Origin: Deltaproteobacteria bacterium
GTDB taxonomy: Bacteria; Myxococcota; Myxococcia; Myxococcales; SZAS-1
DNA: 56,820 nucleotides
NCBI GenBank assembly: GCA_018266075.1
Contig: JAFEBB010000050.1
Coordinates: 1 to 56,820 of the forward strand
Direction: 5' to 3'
Shown here one piece after another: positions 28,031-37,660 of this stretch. A model generated the notes under the pieces. The model was not told the DNA's origin. It saw only the letters and a list, made by a program, of their open reading frames with translations, and did no database searches. The translations under genes were made by a program, and so were the position numbers. Each line of letters opens with the position of its first letter. The stretch's first letter is position 1.

Positions 28031-29925
28031 GGAGCCGCCTTGAGCTCGAGCACCCGCGCGGTCGCGGGCGGCAGATCGATCTCCACGCCAACATTCACGA
28101 TGTCGCTCGCGGAATCCTGCGTGCTGAAAGCACTCAAGCGATCGCTCAGCGTGAGCGCCGTTGAATCCGTGGGCAGGTGCGCGCGGTTGAGTGACTCACT
28201 CGTGAGGCGAACCTTCGGCGAATACGCGCTCGCGGGATTCAAGTTCACAATCACCAGGAACGTCTGCCCGCGATCGGGATCCGTGCGAACGAAGCTGTAG
28301 ACCCAGTGTCCCTGCTCGCCGTACTCGGACGCGACCTTGTTGAGCGTCTGCTGCGAGAAGAAGAGCCCGTCCGCGATTGCCGGCTCGTTCCGGAGCGCCC
28401 AGAGCGCTGAATATTGCGTACGCAGTGCCTTCTGATCATCCGAGAGCTGCGCGCCGTCGTACGCGTGGTCGTTCACCCACTTCCTGAATTCAGGCATCGA
28501 CCAATAGTCGAAGATCGTGGTGCGACCATCGTCGCCGCCGAAGCCCTCGGCGCCCGCGCCGGGCTCGCCCACTTCCTGGCCGTTGTAGATCATCACCGGA
28601 TCCGGCCCGAGCAGATGCAGGAGCGCCGTCACAGCGAAGCCGGTCTGCGGCGATCCAAAGCCCGAGTTGCCAGGATCGCCCTGGGTGATCGCTGATGCGA
28701 CACGGCGCTCGTCGTGGTTCTCGGTGTATCGAAGCAGATGTCCCGCGCGCGCGTCGGTGGGGACCTGCGCATCGATGTCATTGGCCCAGTTTGTCGACGC
28801 GAAGATCCCCTTCACCACATTGTACAATTGATAGTCATAGAGCGCGTCGAAGCCCGCATTGAGCATTGCCGACTGCGAGTAGCCGGGAACCGTGTCCTGC
28901 GGAGCGGAGTCATAGGCCTCGGCGAAGAAGTACACGGCGCCTCGCGCGCGGGCGCGCGCGATCATCCACTTCCAGAAATCGACAGGGACCCAATGCGCGA
29001 AGTCGCAGCGGAAGCCATCGACACCCATCGCCTGCCAATAGGCCACGATGGCATCGACCTTGATCCATGTATCCGGCGTTGGCTGGTAGTGGGTCGATTG
29101 ATCGACGAAGTTGAATCCATAGTTGAGCTTGATCGCTTCGTACCAATCGGTCGCAGACGGCGTGTGCGAGGTCTGGTTGTTCCCGGTCGCGCGAGGAATG
29201 CGTGTGGCGTCCGAGCTGTCTTCCGGCGCGAAGCGGCCGTCGAGCCCTGCGCGGGGCGGCGCACCTTGTGGATAGCTGAGCTGCAGCGGCTGACCGGCGG
29301 GGTCGACGAGATAGAAGAAGTTGTTCGAAGGCGAAAAGAACTGCGCCTTGTCGTCGCTCGCGCCGAAATCGAGCTCCGGCTTGATCGCGCTCCCGTAGCT
29401 GCGCGCCACGTGGTTCGGCACCAGGTCGATGATCGCCTTCATGTTGTGCGCGTGAATGCGCGCGATGAGGCTCTGGAACTCCGCCATGCGCTGGGTCGGA
29501 CCGCTCGCGTAGTCCGGCGAGACATCGAAGTAGTCGCGAATGGCGTAGGGCGAACCGGCGCGGCCCTTCACGATGTCAGGATCATCCGCTGCGAGCCTCG
29601 GATCCACCGTCGAGTAGTCCGTGAGCGTCGCCTGGCGGATTACGCCCGTCAGCCAGATGTGCGTCACGCCGAACTTCGAGAGCGAGTCGAGCGCGGCGTC
29701 GTTGATGTCGTTGAACTTGCCGCAACCGTTCGTGTTGATGTCGCCGTCGTACTGATTTGTCGAATTGGTGTTTCCGAATGTCCGCACGAACAGTTGATAG
29801 ATCCGCGGGCTCATCGTCACCTCGGGAAGCCCGGCATCCGTACCGCCGTCATTCGCCGACGAATGGGAAGCATGACACGCGCCGAGGAGCAGCGCGGCGC
29901 TCGCGAGAATCAATCGCCGTTCCAC
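28027..29925 (-). CDS. Exported GH13 alpha-amylase-type glycosidase (lipoprotein)
   Basis: 632 aa. Lipoprotein signal VERRLILASAALLLGAC (Cys17) puts the enzyme on the outer membrane or in the periplasm. The four GH13 regions are complete: DLVPNHV (I), DGFRCDFAHW with the nucleophile Asp (II), FFAEAYD with the acid Glu (III) and YTENHDERR (IV). C-terminal all-beta domain from about residue 545. It cleaves alpha-1,4 bonds in starch, glycogen or maltodextrins; exact specificity unknown. GTG 29925 has GGAGG before it and overlaps the previous gene by 16 bp. Its stop overlaps the methyltransferase start. Confidence 0.9.
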   Translation of the reverse strand: MERRLILASAALLLGACHASHSSANDGGTDAGLPEVTMSPRIYQLFVRTFGNTNSTNQYDGDINTNGCGKFNDINDAALDSLSKFGVTHIWLTGVIRQATLTDYSTVDPRLAADDPDIVKGRAGSPYAIRDYFDVSPDYASGPTQRMAEFQSLIARIHAHNMKAIIDLVPNHVARSYGSAIKPELDFGASDDKAQFFSPSNNFFYLVDPAGQPLQLSYPQGAPPRAGLDGRFAPEDSSDATRIPRATGNNQTSHTPSATDWYEAIKLNYGFNFVDQSTHYQPTPDTWIKVDAIVAYWQAMGVDGFRCDFAHWVPVDFWKWMIARARARGAVYFFAEAYDSAPQDTVPGYSQSAMLNAGFDALYDYQLYNVVKGIFASTNWANDIDAQVPTDARAGHLLRYTENHDERRVASAITQGDPGNSGFGSPQTGFAVTALLHLLGPDPVMIYNGQEVGEPGAGAEGFGGDDGRTTIFDYWSMPEFRKWVNDHAYDGAQLSDDQKALRTQYSALWALRNEPAIADGLFFSQQTLNKVASEYGEQGHWVYSFVRTDPDRGQTFLVIVNLNPASAYSPKVRLTSESLNRAHLPTDSTALTLSDRLSAFSTQDSASDIVNVGVEIDLPPATARVLELKAAP

Positions 29926-31988
29926 GTGGCCTCCACGCGCAAGGGCCCGTCGCCAGGCGGAACGAAGAGGAAGCGATCGTCGCGCGACTCCCATTCCACT
30001 TTGCCATCCGCGTGCCGTACGACGAACTTGAATTCATAGACCGACGCCGCTGGAAGCCGCAGAGCGAGCGCATGGCCAACGAGGTGCGGCGCAGCCTCCG
30101 GCTTCCACGCCCCCAGCTCGGGCCCGGCGCCAGCGACGAGAACGGTGTCGCCGCCTTGCTCGGGCGCGCGTGCGAGGCTCAGCTCGACGCTTCGAGCTCC
30201 GGGCTGAACGATCGTCGCGCGCTTCTCCGTGGTGACGTGCCCATCCTCGACGACTACGGCGCGCTCGCCACTCTGCCACTCGAGCCGTTTTCCGTTGAGT
30301 TGCGTGACAATCCCGTCTCCGGACTTGGCAACGCGAAGGCCACTCGCAAAGGTGCTCTTGAGTGGGGAATCGACAAACTTCATATCCGCTCGATTCTCTG
30401 GTTCGTGCTCGCCCGAGAGACCCACCTCGGTTCCGTACGTCACCGAGGGAATGCCGCGAACCGCGAGCGTGAAGTCGATGGCGGCCTGAATCTTCTTCGC
30501 GTCGCCATGGCATGCCGTCGCGATGCGCTGAAGGTCGTGGTTGTCGACGAGCGTCACCAGCCGCTCCGGGTGCGGATAGGTCCGGTCGAGCGAGAGGATC
30601 GACGCGAGCCGTCCGAGCGGCTTTCCATCGCAGAACACATCTTTCACCGCAAAGTAGAGCGGAAAGTCGAACATCGCGTCGAAGCCGTCTTCGCTCGCGG
30701 TCTTCGCCAGGTGCGCCGGATCGCCGTCGAGGTCCTCGCCAAGCAGGAAGAAGCTCTCGCCGGCATACTTGTGAATGTCAGCGTTGTAGCGCTTCCAGAA
30801 TGCCGAGCTGATGTGCTTCACGGCATCGAGCCGAAAGCCATCCGGCTGAACCTCATCGATCCAGCGCTCGGAGGTCTCGAGCAGGAAGCGGTACACGTCC
30901 TCACGCTCCTGCGCGAGGTCCGGCAGCCCCATCACGTCGTTGTTCACGAGTTGGACGGGATCGTTCCAGTCCTTGATCTGCCCGTTGTGGTGAAACCACT
31001 CGGGGTGCGACGTCACGAGCGGAGCATCGAATGCGACGTGGTTGAGCACCACGTCGAGGAGCAGCTTCATGTGGCGGCGGTGCAGCGCGTCGCTCAGTTG
31101 CCGAAGCAACCTCCGGTCGCCGAAGCGACGCTCGAGCTGCGTGAAATCTTCGACCCAGTAACCGTGAAACGCGCCGTGGCCGAAGAACTTCTCCTGACGC
31201 GAGCTCCACACCGGCGAGAGCCAAACCGTGTCGAAGCCCATGGCCTGGATGTCGTCGAGGTGATCGATGACACCCTGAAGATCGCCGCCGTGCCAGGCCG
31301 CGGGATCTTTCAAATCGATCGACTGATCATTGGAAGGATCGCCATTCGCATATCGATCGACCATCACGAAGTAGATGGCCTTCGGCGCCTCGCGCATCGA
31401 TGCGGGCGCGGCTGCCGGCGGGGCAGCCGGCGGCGCGAGGAGATCCGGTTGGCCGGCGAGAAACTCGTCGGCCAGCTTGGCCACATGCTCGCCAATGGGC
31501 TGAGCCGCCGCGAGCAGCGCTTCGCTCTCGCGCTCGTGGGCGAGCATCAGGAAGACGGGCGTCGAGGTATCGCGGCTCAACGCCTCGGCCATCGCACTCC
31601 GCCGCGCCATGGTGAGCTTCTGCGAGACGGTCCACTTGAAGCGGCCGTCGAGCTCGGCGGCATACGTGACCTTGAGCTCGACCAGCACCAGCAACGGCGC
31701 GTCCGCGTTGGCCTTGGCCATGGCTTCGAGCCGCTGACCGGTGGTGCGCGGGCGCTTGTCATTCGCGAGCTCCACCGGCTGCGGCGTCATCCCGCGCGAG
31801 GTGAGCCAGTTGCGAACCTCGGCCTGCACGTCCTCGGGGACGGCCATCTCCGAGGGCAGTTCGTTGCGATCGGCGAAGTACGCCACGGCAACGGGCGTGG
31901 GCTGCGCGAGGTGCACCTCGGGCACGGTGTGAATGCAGCCCGCGAACAGGGTAGCGAGCGCGAGCGATGTCGCGAGCCTCAGAACCAT
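29910..31988 (-). CDS. GH13 alpha-amylase lipoprotein with C-terminal CBM20 starch-binding domain
   Basis: 692 aa in three parts. Lipoprotein signal (MVLRLATSLALATLFAGC, Cys18) and an unrecognised domain to about residue 190; a GH13 catalytic barrel (about 205-560) with LLDVVLNHV, DGFRLDAVKH (nucleophile Asp), FLLGEDLDGD (acid Glu) and TLVDNHDLQR; and a CBM20-like domain (about 585-692) with VLVAGAGPELGAWKPEAA and VYEFKFVVRHADGKVEW, which binds raw starch. Expected to attack starch granules or long glucans at the surface. The start overlaps the porin stop by 10 bp and its end overlaps the next amylase by 16 bp, so all three are coupled. Confidence 0.92.
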   Translation of the reverse strand: MVLRLATSLALATLFAGCIHTVPEVHLAQPTPVAVAYFADRNELPSEMAVPEDVQAEVRNWLTSRGMTPQPVELANDKRPRTTGQRLEAMAKANADAPLLVLVELKVTYAAELDGRFKWTVSQKLTMARRSAMAEALSRDTSTPVFLMLAHERESEALLAAAQPIGEHVAKLADEFLAGQPDLLAPPAAPPAAAPASMREAPKAIYFVMVDRYANGDPSNDQSIDLKDPAAWHGGDLQGVIDHLDDIQAMGFDTVWLSPVWSSRQEKFFGHGAFHGYWVEDFTQLERRFGDRRLLRQLSDALHRRHMKLLLDVVLNHVAFDAPLVTSHPEWFHHNGQIKDWNDPVQLVNNDVMGLPDLAQEREDVYRFLLETSERWIDEVQPDGFRLDAVKHISSAFWKRYNADIHKYAGESFFLLGEDLDGDPAHLAKTASEDGFDAMFDFPLYFAVKDVFCDGKPLGRLASILSLDRTYPHPERLVTLVDNHDLQRIATACHGDAKKIQAAIDFTLAVRGIPSVTYGTEVGLSGEHEPENRADMKFVDSPLKSTFASGLRVAKSGDGIVTQLNGKRLEWQSGERAVVVEDGHVTTEKRATIVQPGARSVELSLARAPEQGGDTVLVAGAGPELGAWKPEAAPHLVGHALALRLPAASVYEFKFVVRHADGKVEWESRDDRFLFVPPGDGPLRVEATWNGD

Positions 31989-33478
31989 CCTTCGGCCTCG
32001 AGCGCGACGACGTGGTGCCAGTGGCGCTCCACGTCTGGGAAGTAATTGTACTGCGAGAGGTTCTGATTGAACGAGTTGCCAAACGCCTCTTGCTGATTGC
32101 TGTATTGCACACCGTAGAGCAACCGCAGCGACGGCCGGTTGTAGATTCCCTTGCCGCTCGGGTTGAACACGAAGCCGGTCTTGCCCTGCCAGGTGTAGCG
32201 GGTGTCGGTGTCGCCGAACGAGAGGCCGCGCGGATCGCTCAGGCCGTTGGTGCTCGTGAAGACCGAGTCCACGTGCTCACGCCAGAGGTTGCCGTTGAGG
32301 CTGTGCTCGCGGGCGAAGCTCGTCTCGAAGAGGTAGTGCACGCGGTCGGTGAGATAGGCCTGCGTGCGGAGCACCACCGAGGCGAAGTTGCGGTTGTCCT
32401 CGCCGGCCACCTGGGTGTTGTCGGGGTTGCGGTCCTGGCCGATCAGCTGCGCGAAAGCGCCGTCGAGGTGGCCGGGGATGATGTGGAAGTCGAGCTCGTT
32501 ACCGAGGAGCAGCTCGGTGCGCTGGTCGGTCAGGTCGTGAATGTAGATGGTGTAGTCCTTGCCCTGATAATTCTCGACATAGTAGTTATCAGGATGCCTG
32601 AGCATGTAGTAGCCGTAGAGGCTGTCCCACATCACCGGGCCGAAGCCGCCAAAGCCGAGGTACCAGACCGCCCGTCCCGAAGAGGAGCTGCGCGCCGCGG
32701 GGCCGGGGAACTGGTCCTCCATGCCGGGGTTTGCAAGGAGGTAGTTCTGCACCACCTCCTTCCGGTAGTAATCGACATACGTCACGCCCGGCGTCTGATA
32801 GGGCGCTTGTTGATTACCGGCGATGGAGGGCTCGAAATAGCCTTGGCCGCCGAGTCCGATCTCGAGATGCGGCGTGATGCGATAGCGCGCCCACGCGCCG
32901 GTCGAGAAGATGGTGTCGTAGTTGGTGCCGCGGATGGCGTAGCCCGCGTCGCCGGCGCCGAACAGGAAGTCGAACTTTCCAGTCTTGTACGTGCCGGAGA
33001 TCCCGACGGTGTCGTAGAAGAGCTCCGCAGGCCGCATGTCGTACAGACCGAGGTCGCCCGGGTAGTAATCGAGGGTGCCGATTCGCCAGGTGACGTTCTT
33101 CAGCAGAATGTTCCCCGCCTCGACGTAGAGCTGGCTGAAGTGGAAGAAGTTGAAGTTGCCGTTCCCGGTGTCGGCGTTCTCGAACGAGCTGCCCTCGAGG
33201 CGCACGTTCACCACGGCCCAGGGCTCCGTGTTCGTGGCGTCGGGGAGCACGAAGTAGTAGCGGAGGTTGAGAATTCCGTACGGGCCCTCATTCAACAATC
33301 GGCCGTACAGGTTCCACTCGCCGAGCTTGCCGTTGCCGCCCTGGAAGTCGGGGCGGGTCATGATTCGATAGTAGCCCGCGGCGCTGAAGCGATCGGCCTC
33401 GGCCTGGGCGAGCGCGTTCGTCGACACGGCGAGCGTCGAGAGCGAGAGCAGCCAGATGCCGAGGCAGAAGCGATTCAT
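31979..33478 (-). CDS. Maltoporin-like outer-membrane porin
   Basis: 499 aa, cleavable signal peptide (FCLGIWLLSLSTLAVSTNALA), then alternating aromatic beta strands through the whole length (for example LGEWNLYGRLLNEGPYGILN, VHYLFETSFARE, GIYNRPSLRLLYGVQYS), ending ALEAEGWF with the C-terminal Phe required for barrel assembly. Length and ending resemble LamB-type sugar porins, and the position between isoamylase and amylase genes supports passage of maltodextrins. I did not identify the greasy-slide aromatic residues, so specificity is from context. The gene starts 16 bp after the isoamylase stop. Confidence 0.8.
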   Translation of the reverse strand: MNRFCLGIWLLSLSTLAVSTNALAQAEADRFSAAGYYRIMTRPDFQGGNGKLGEWNLYGRLLNEGPYGILNLRYYFVLPDATNTEPWAVVNVRLEGSSFENADTGNGNFNFFHFSQLYVEAGNILLKNVTWRIGTLDYYPGDLGLYDMRPAELFYDTVGISGTYKTGKFDFLFGAGDAGYAIRGTNYDTIFSTGAWARYRITPHLEIGLGGQGYFEPSIAGNQQAPYQTPGVTYVDYYRKEVVQNYLLANPGMEDQFPGPAARSSSSGRAVWYLGFGGFGPVMWDSLYGYYMLRHPDNYYVENYQGKDYTIYIHDLTDQRTELLLGNELDFHIIPGHLDGAFAQLIGQDRNPDNTQVAGEDNRNFASVVLRTQAYLTDRVHYLFETSFAREHSLNGNLWREHVDSVFTSTNGLSDPRGLSFGDTDTRYTWQGKTGFVFNPSGKGIYNRPSLRLLYGVQYSNQQEAFGNSFNQNLSQYNYFPDVERHWHHVVALEAEGWF

Positions 33479-33494
33479 GAGGTGAGCGAGCAGG

Positions 33495-36059
33495 TCAGTC
33501 GTTGGCTTCGAGGACGACGATGGTGCGCGGCGGGGTGTTGTAGTCGCTGGTGGGAACGGGCGTGGGCAGCCCGCTCACGCTCGCGTTGGCGGAGAGCGTG
33601 GGGTCGAGCCCGTTGGCCGGGAAGTAGTCGTCCTGGTCGAAGTACGGCTGCGTGTCGATCAGCCGGTTCCAGCTGTGCTCCGACGGCAGCTGGAAATCCA
33701 CGCTCGAGTCCTCGCCGTTGATGATGACGTAGAGCGCCTTCCCGTACGAGGTATCGTAATAATATTGAGCCAGATGCCGGCTCGAGAAGTTCGGGCCCTC
33801 GGTGCCGCCTTCGTTCATCCACTTGAACGGCGCGCCTTGATCGTACTGATCGGGCGCAAATGCATAGCGGTGGTTGTTGCGCATATTGACCACCTGGCGC
33901 ACGAAGTCGTGCATGCGCTGGTGGCTGGGATCGACGATCCACTCGCCCCAGGCGAACCAGTTGGTGGGGTTGTCGGCGCCCGAGCTGTAGGCGTTGTTGT
34001 TGCCGAGCTGCGTGCGCATCCACTCGTCGCCGCCGAGGATCATCGGCGTGCCGTGCGAGATCATCATCGCGGTGAAGAGATCGCGCATCATGTGGCGCTT
34101 GATGGCCTCGGCCGCAGAGCTGGAGATGGTGCAGCCCCAGTTGCCATTGCTGTCGGCGGTGCCCTGGCACGCGGGCTGGCCATCGGCGTATGCGGTCTGA
34201 ATGGAACCCGCGGCCGCGGTGCCGCTGAAGCTCAACTTTCCCCAGTTGAAGGATCGATTGTGATCTTCACCCGAGGTCTCGTCGCAGATGCCGGGCGTCT
34301 GCGGGCAGCACGCAGGGTTGAGCGGGCCGCAGCCGTTGACCTTCTGGTCGTATGAGAAGAGGTCGTACATCGTGAAGCCATCGTGGATGGTCACGAAGTT
34401 GATCGAGTTGTACGGGCGCCGGTTGTTCCACGCGTAGTAGTCTTTAGAACCGTACAAGAAGAAGCCGCAATCACCGCCATTGTCTTGAGAGTTGAGCAGC
34501 CAGCCCGAGGTGCCGATTCCGGAGTTCTGGTCGCCGTTGAGGAAGGCGCGCCACCAGTCGCGGAAGGGGCCGTTCCACTCGCCCCAGGCGGTGCCGTCCT
34601 TGTTGCTGGCGGCGGGGAACTTGCCCACGTCGAACGCCGAGAGGCTCCACGGCTCCGCGACCAGGCGCGTGTTGTACTGCTGCAGCACCGGGTCGTTCGC
34701 GATGTCGGCGGTGACCGACGTGTTCATGTCTGCCTGCACGTTGTAGTTGAGATCCGTCTCGTTGAGGATCGGCGCGAGGTCGAAGCGGAAGCCGTCGACG
34801 TGGAACTCGGTCACCCAGTAGCGAAGTGAGTCGAGAACCAGCCGGCGCATGGGCGCGTAGTTCGGCCGCGTCTCCTGCCCGACGCCGGTGTTGTTCCAGT
34901 AGTACTGATGGGTCGCGTCGAGCGCGTAGTACGCCTGGTTGTCGAGGCCGCGGAAGCTGTAGAGCCCGGCGATCTCCTTCGGATCCAAATTGTAATAATT
35001 GGCAGGATTGAGGCTCGGGTCGGGCGTGAACGAGTCTTGAATGTACTGGCGCCAGAGGCCGCCCTCGCCGGTGTGGTTGTAGACGACGTCCAGCATCACC
35101 TCGATGCCGTTCTGGTGGAGCTGATCCACCATCCACTTGAACTCTTCAATCGGGCCCCAGCGGAGCTGGTCGTTGGCGTAGGTGCGCTCGGGGATGAAGA
35201 AGCCGAGCGTCTGATAGCCCCAGTAGCCGCCGTCGACGGGCTTCTCGAAGACAGGCATCAGCTCCACGGCCGTGATGCCCAGGTCTTTCAAGTACGCCGC
35301 GTTCTCACCAATTCCACGATAGGTGCCGGGGTGCAGCACGCCCGAGGCGGAGTCGGCGGTGAAGCCTTTGGGATGCACTTCATAGATGACTTGATCTTGC
35401 CAACGATGGCCCACCGTCGTGTTCGACTGGCGCATGGTGCGCCACGCGTCCTCACTCGGGCTCCACTGGTAGGTGGACTGAACCACCAGGCCCTTCGACG
35501 CCGCGCCGTAGTCGCACTTGGCGCGGTCGGGGCCGCTGGCCGTCGAGGCGCGCGCCCAGTCGTGCTTGCGCGTGATCTCGTGCGCGTACGGATCCCAGAG
35601 CAGCTTGTTGGGGTTGTAGCGGTTGCCGTCGGAGTCCACGTCCGAGTGGAAGCCGGCGATGGAGCCGCAGTGCCAGTTGGAGTCGTGCGTCCAGTTCGGG
35701 CCCCAGGCCACGTAGCCGTACGCCTGGCCCGGGCCCACGCCCTCGACGTAGACGCTCCACACGTTCCCCACCTGCGTCATGGCCAGCGAGCGCGTGGGCT
35801 GGTCCGACTCGGGGTCGTCGAAGAGCGCGAGCTGCACCTCGGTGGCGTGCTCGCTGTAGACGGCGAAGTTGACGCCCTTGTCCACGAGGTTGGCGCCCAT
35901 GTGGTTCAGGTTCGCCACGTCATCGTGGGTGTAGCTGGGTGCGAAGGGCTGGTTCGCGTACAGGTGCGCGTAGTCGGCCTTGGTGCACGCGCCCGCGACC
36001 ATCACCGCGGCGCAGAGCACTGCGAGCCGGAGCCGGGCGTTGCGCGCGTGCGTGGGCAT
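33495..36059 (-). CDS. Exported isoamylase / glycogen debranching-type GH13 enzyme (lipoprotein)
   Basis: 854 aa. Lipoprotein signal with lipobox VAGAC (Cys25). N-terminal CBM48-like domain (GVNFAVYSEHATEVQLALFD to GYVAWGP), then the GH13 barrel: MLDVVYNHTGEGG (I), DGFRFDLAPIL (nucleophile Asp), LVAEPWS (acid Glu) and FVTIHDGFTMYDL (IV); the last is typical of isoamylase, TreX and GlgX. A C-terminal beta domain follows. It should hydrolyse alpha-1,6 branches of amylopectin or glycogen outside the cytoplasm. First gene of the starch operon; ATG 36059 gives a proper signal peptide, while the upstream extension to 36140 does not. Confidence 0.92.
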   Translation of the reverse strand: MPTHARNARLRLAVLCAAVMVAGACTKADYAHLYANQPFAPSYTHDDVANLNHMGANLVDKGVNFAVYSEHATEVQLALFDDPESDQPTRSLAMTQVGNVWSVYVEGVGPGQAYGYVAWGPNWTHDSNWHCGSIAGFHSDVDSDGNRYNPNKLLWDPYAHEITRKHDWARASTASGPDRAKCDYGAASKGLVVQSTYQWSPSEDAWRTMRQSNTTVGHRWQDQVIYEVHPKGFTADSASGVLHPGTYRGIGENAAYLKDLGITAVELMPVFEKPVDGGYWGYQTLGFFIPERTYANDQLRWGPIEEFKWMVDQLHQNGIEVMLDVVYNHTGEGGLWRQYIQDSFTPDPSLNPANYYNLDPKEIAGLYSFRGLDNQAYYALDATHQYYWNNTGVGQETRPNYAPMRRLVLDSLRYWVTEFHVDGFRFDLAPILNETDLNYNVQADMNTSVTADIANDPVLQQYNTRLVAEPWSLSAFDVGKFPAASNKDGTAWGEWNGPFRDWWRAFLNGDQNSGIGTSGWLLNSQDNGGDCGFFLYGSKDYYAWNNRRPYNSINFVTIHDGFTMYDLFSYDQKVNGCGPLNPACCPQTPGICDETSGEDHNRSFNWGKLSFSGTAAAGSIQTAYADGQPACQGTADSNGNWGCTISSSAAEAIKRHMMRDLFTAMMISHGTPMILGGDEWMRTQLGNNNAYSSGADNPTNWFAWGEWIVDPSHQRMHDFVRQVVNMRNNHRYAFAPDQYDQGAPFKWMNEGGTEGPNFSSRHLAQYYYDTSYGKALYVIINGEDSSVDFQLPSEHSWNRLIDTQPYFDQDDYFPANGLDPTLSANASVSGLPTPVPTSDYNTPPRTIVVLEAND

Positions 36060-36187
36060 GCTCGAGCTCCGGGCCCCGGGAACGAGGCAAGGTCGCCCAA
36101 TGCGCCTTGGAATGCAACTGGGCAGGGCTTGTCGAAGCACGTCGCACCTTCGGCGGCTGACGCAGTGGGCGTAGACTCGCGCACGCC

Positions 36188-37024
36188 GTGTTCACCGCCC
36201 TGCTCCGCTCCCAGCCCGACGTCCGCGCGCGGCTCTTCAAGCTGGTGGAGACCAGCGCGCGGCCGCTGCTGATCGCGCAAGAGCACGACGTCTCCATGGG
36301 CGGCCCGTTCGAGCGGCGGCAGCCGTATCGCTACCTGCTCGAGAAGGGCGCCGACGTCTCCATCGTCATCGTGGCCGACGACGGCCATGACGGCATGTGG
36401 CGCGATCCGATCGGCGAGCTCGCGGCGGAGTACTTCGACGATCCTCAAGACATCGCCGCGTCCGTGGGCGGCTACCTGCTCTTTCGCGAAGGGCTGGATC
36501 CCACCTACCTCAAGCGCGATCTCTGGGATCCGCTCTCCGACGTGCGAATGCTCATCGCGCGCATGCGCCTGAAGATCGAGCCGCCGCCCGAGCCGCCGAA
36601 GGAAAAGGAGAAGCCGCGCTTCCGCCGCGCGTCGGACGGTCGATCCGAGGACGAGATCGACACCGATCCTGGCCACTCCCGCGGCCGTCCCGCCGAGGAC
36701 ACGACGAAGGACGAGCCCCGCGCGCGGCGACCGCGGCCCACCACGGGCGCGCGACCGCAAGCTGCGCCGCCGCCCGAGCCGCCGCCTCCGCCGCCCGAGC
36801 CGCCCAGGCCGGATCCGTTCGCCGTCCTCGGCATCGCCAAGACGGCGAACGAAGAAGAAGTGCGCAAGGCGTTCCTGGGGCTCGTGGTGCAGTACCACCC
36901 GGACAAGGTCGCGCACCTGGCGCCGGAGTTCCGCGAGTTGGCCGAGAACAAGACGCGCGAGCTCACCGCCGCCTACGAGGCCGCGCAGCGTATCGTCCGG
37001 GGCGAGCCGCCCGTCGGAAGCTGA
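36188..37024 (+). CDS. C-terminal J-domain protein with an unknown N-terminal domain
   Basis: 278 aa. Residues 1-130 form a domain I do not recognise; 131-207 are Pro/Lys/Arg/Glu-rich and disordered; 208-270 are a J domain with the invariant HPD at 237-239 (LVVQYHPDKVAHL), which stimulates Hsp70 ATPase. Unlike DnaJ, the J domain is at the C-terminus and there is no Gly/Phe or zinc region, so this is a specialised co-chaperone whose N-terminal domain probably selects the client. GTG 36188 is the only reasonable start. Divergent from the starch operon across 128 bp; 3 bp before the next gene. Confidence 0.8.
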   Translation: MFTALLRSQPDVRARLFKLVETSARPLLIAQEHDVSMGGPFERRQPYRYLLEKGADVSIVIVADDGHDGMWRDPIGELAAEYFDDPQDIAASVGGYLLFREGLDPTYLKRDLWDPLSDVRMLIARMRLKIEPPPEPPKEKEKPRFRRASDGRSEDEIDTDPGHSRGRPAEDTTKDEPRARRPRPTTGARPQAAPPPEPPPPPPEPPRPDPFAVLGIAKTANEEEVRKAFLGLVVQYHPDKVAHLAPEFRELAENKTRELTAAYEAAQRIVRGEPPVGS

Positions 37025-37027
37025 CCC

Positions 37028-37612
37028 ATGCGCACGCCCGTTCGAACGATCTTGCTAACGGCCATCATCGCGCTGGGCGCGTGCGGCAGCTCGAACGAAC
37101 CGCAGCCCGTTCCGCCCTTCGGCACCAATGGCACGTTCAGCGGCACCGCGGGCGGCACCTTCGGCACCAGCGCGTCCATCGGCGGCAGCGGCGGCCAGGG
37201 CAGCGGCTCGAACTCGCTCGCCGGAACCCTGGCCTTCACACCCAGCGATTGCTTCGCGGAGAACGGCGGCACGCCCCAGCTGAAGGTCGTCATGACCGAC
37301 AGCACCTCCAGCGGCTGCGCCGAGCTCGACCCGCAGCATGTCGTCCGGATCCAGTTCACCACCGTCGACGGCGGCACGCCCGGCTACGGCACGTACGCGG
37401 TGCCCACCGAGGCGCAGGTGAGCTACGTCGACGAGCAGCTCAACCCCGACGGCGGTCCCACGCAGAGCGGGGTGTCCGGCTTCGTGACCCTCAACGACCT
37501 CGAGTCGAACCAGGTGGGCGGCAACTTCGACGTCCAGCTTGCGCCGCTCGGCGCCGACGCCGACGCGGGCTCGGACCTCTCGGGCATCTTCGGCGCGAGC
37601 CTGTGCTTCTAA
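37028..37612 (+). CDS. Small lipoprotein of unknown function (194 aa)
   Basis: Lipoprotein signal MRTPVRTILLTAIIALGAC (Cys19), then a Gly/Ser/Thr-rich linker and a beta-rich domain (about 62-194) with Cys residues in SDCFAENGG, SSGCAEL and the C-terminal ASLCF. The segment LAGTLAFTPSDCF to GIFGASLCF recurs as a pattern in small secreted proteins of myxobacteria. No function can be assigned. The start is 3 bp after the J-domain gene stop, so the two are probably co-transcribed. Confidence 0.7.
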   Translation: MRTPVRTILLTAIIALGACGSSNEPQPVPPFGTNGTFSGTAGGTFGTSASIGGSGGQGSGSNSLAGTLAFTPSDCFAENGGTPQLKVVMTDSTSSGCAELDPQHVVRIQFTTVDGGTPGYGTYAVPTEAQVSYVDEQLNPDGGPTQSGVSGFVTLNDLESNQVGGNFDVQLAPLGADADAGSDLSGIFGASLCF

Positions 37613-37660
37613 GCGCAGAGCGCCGCTTGTCGGCCGGCGCGAATCAGGTACGTTGCCACC

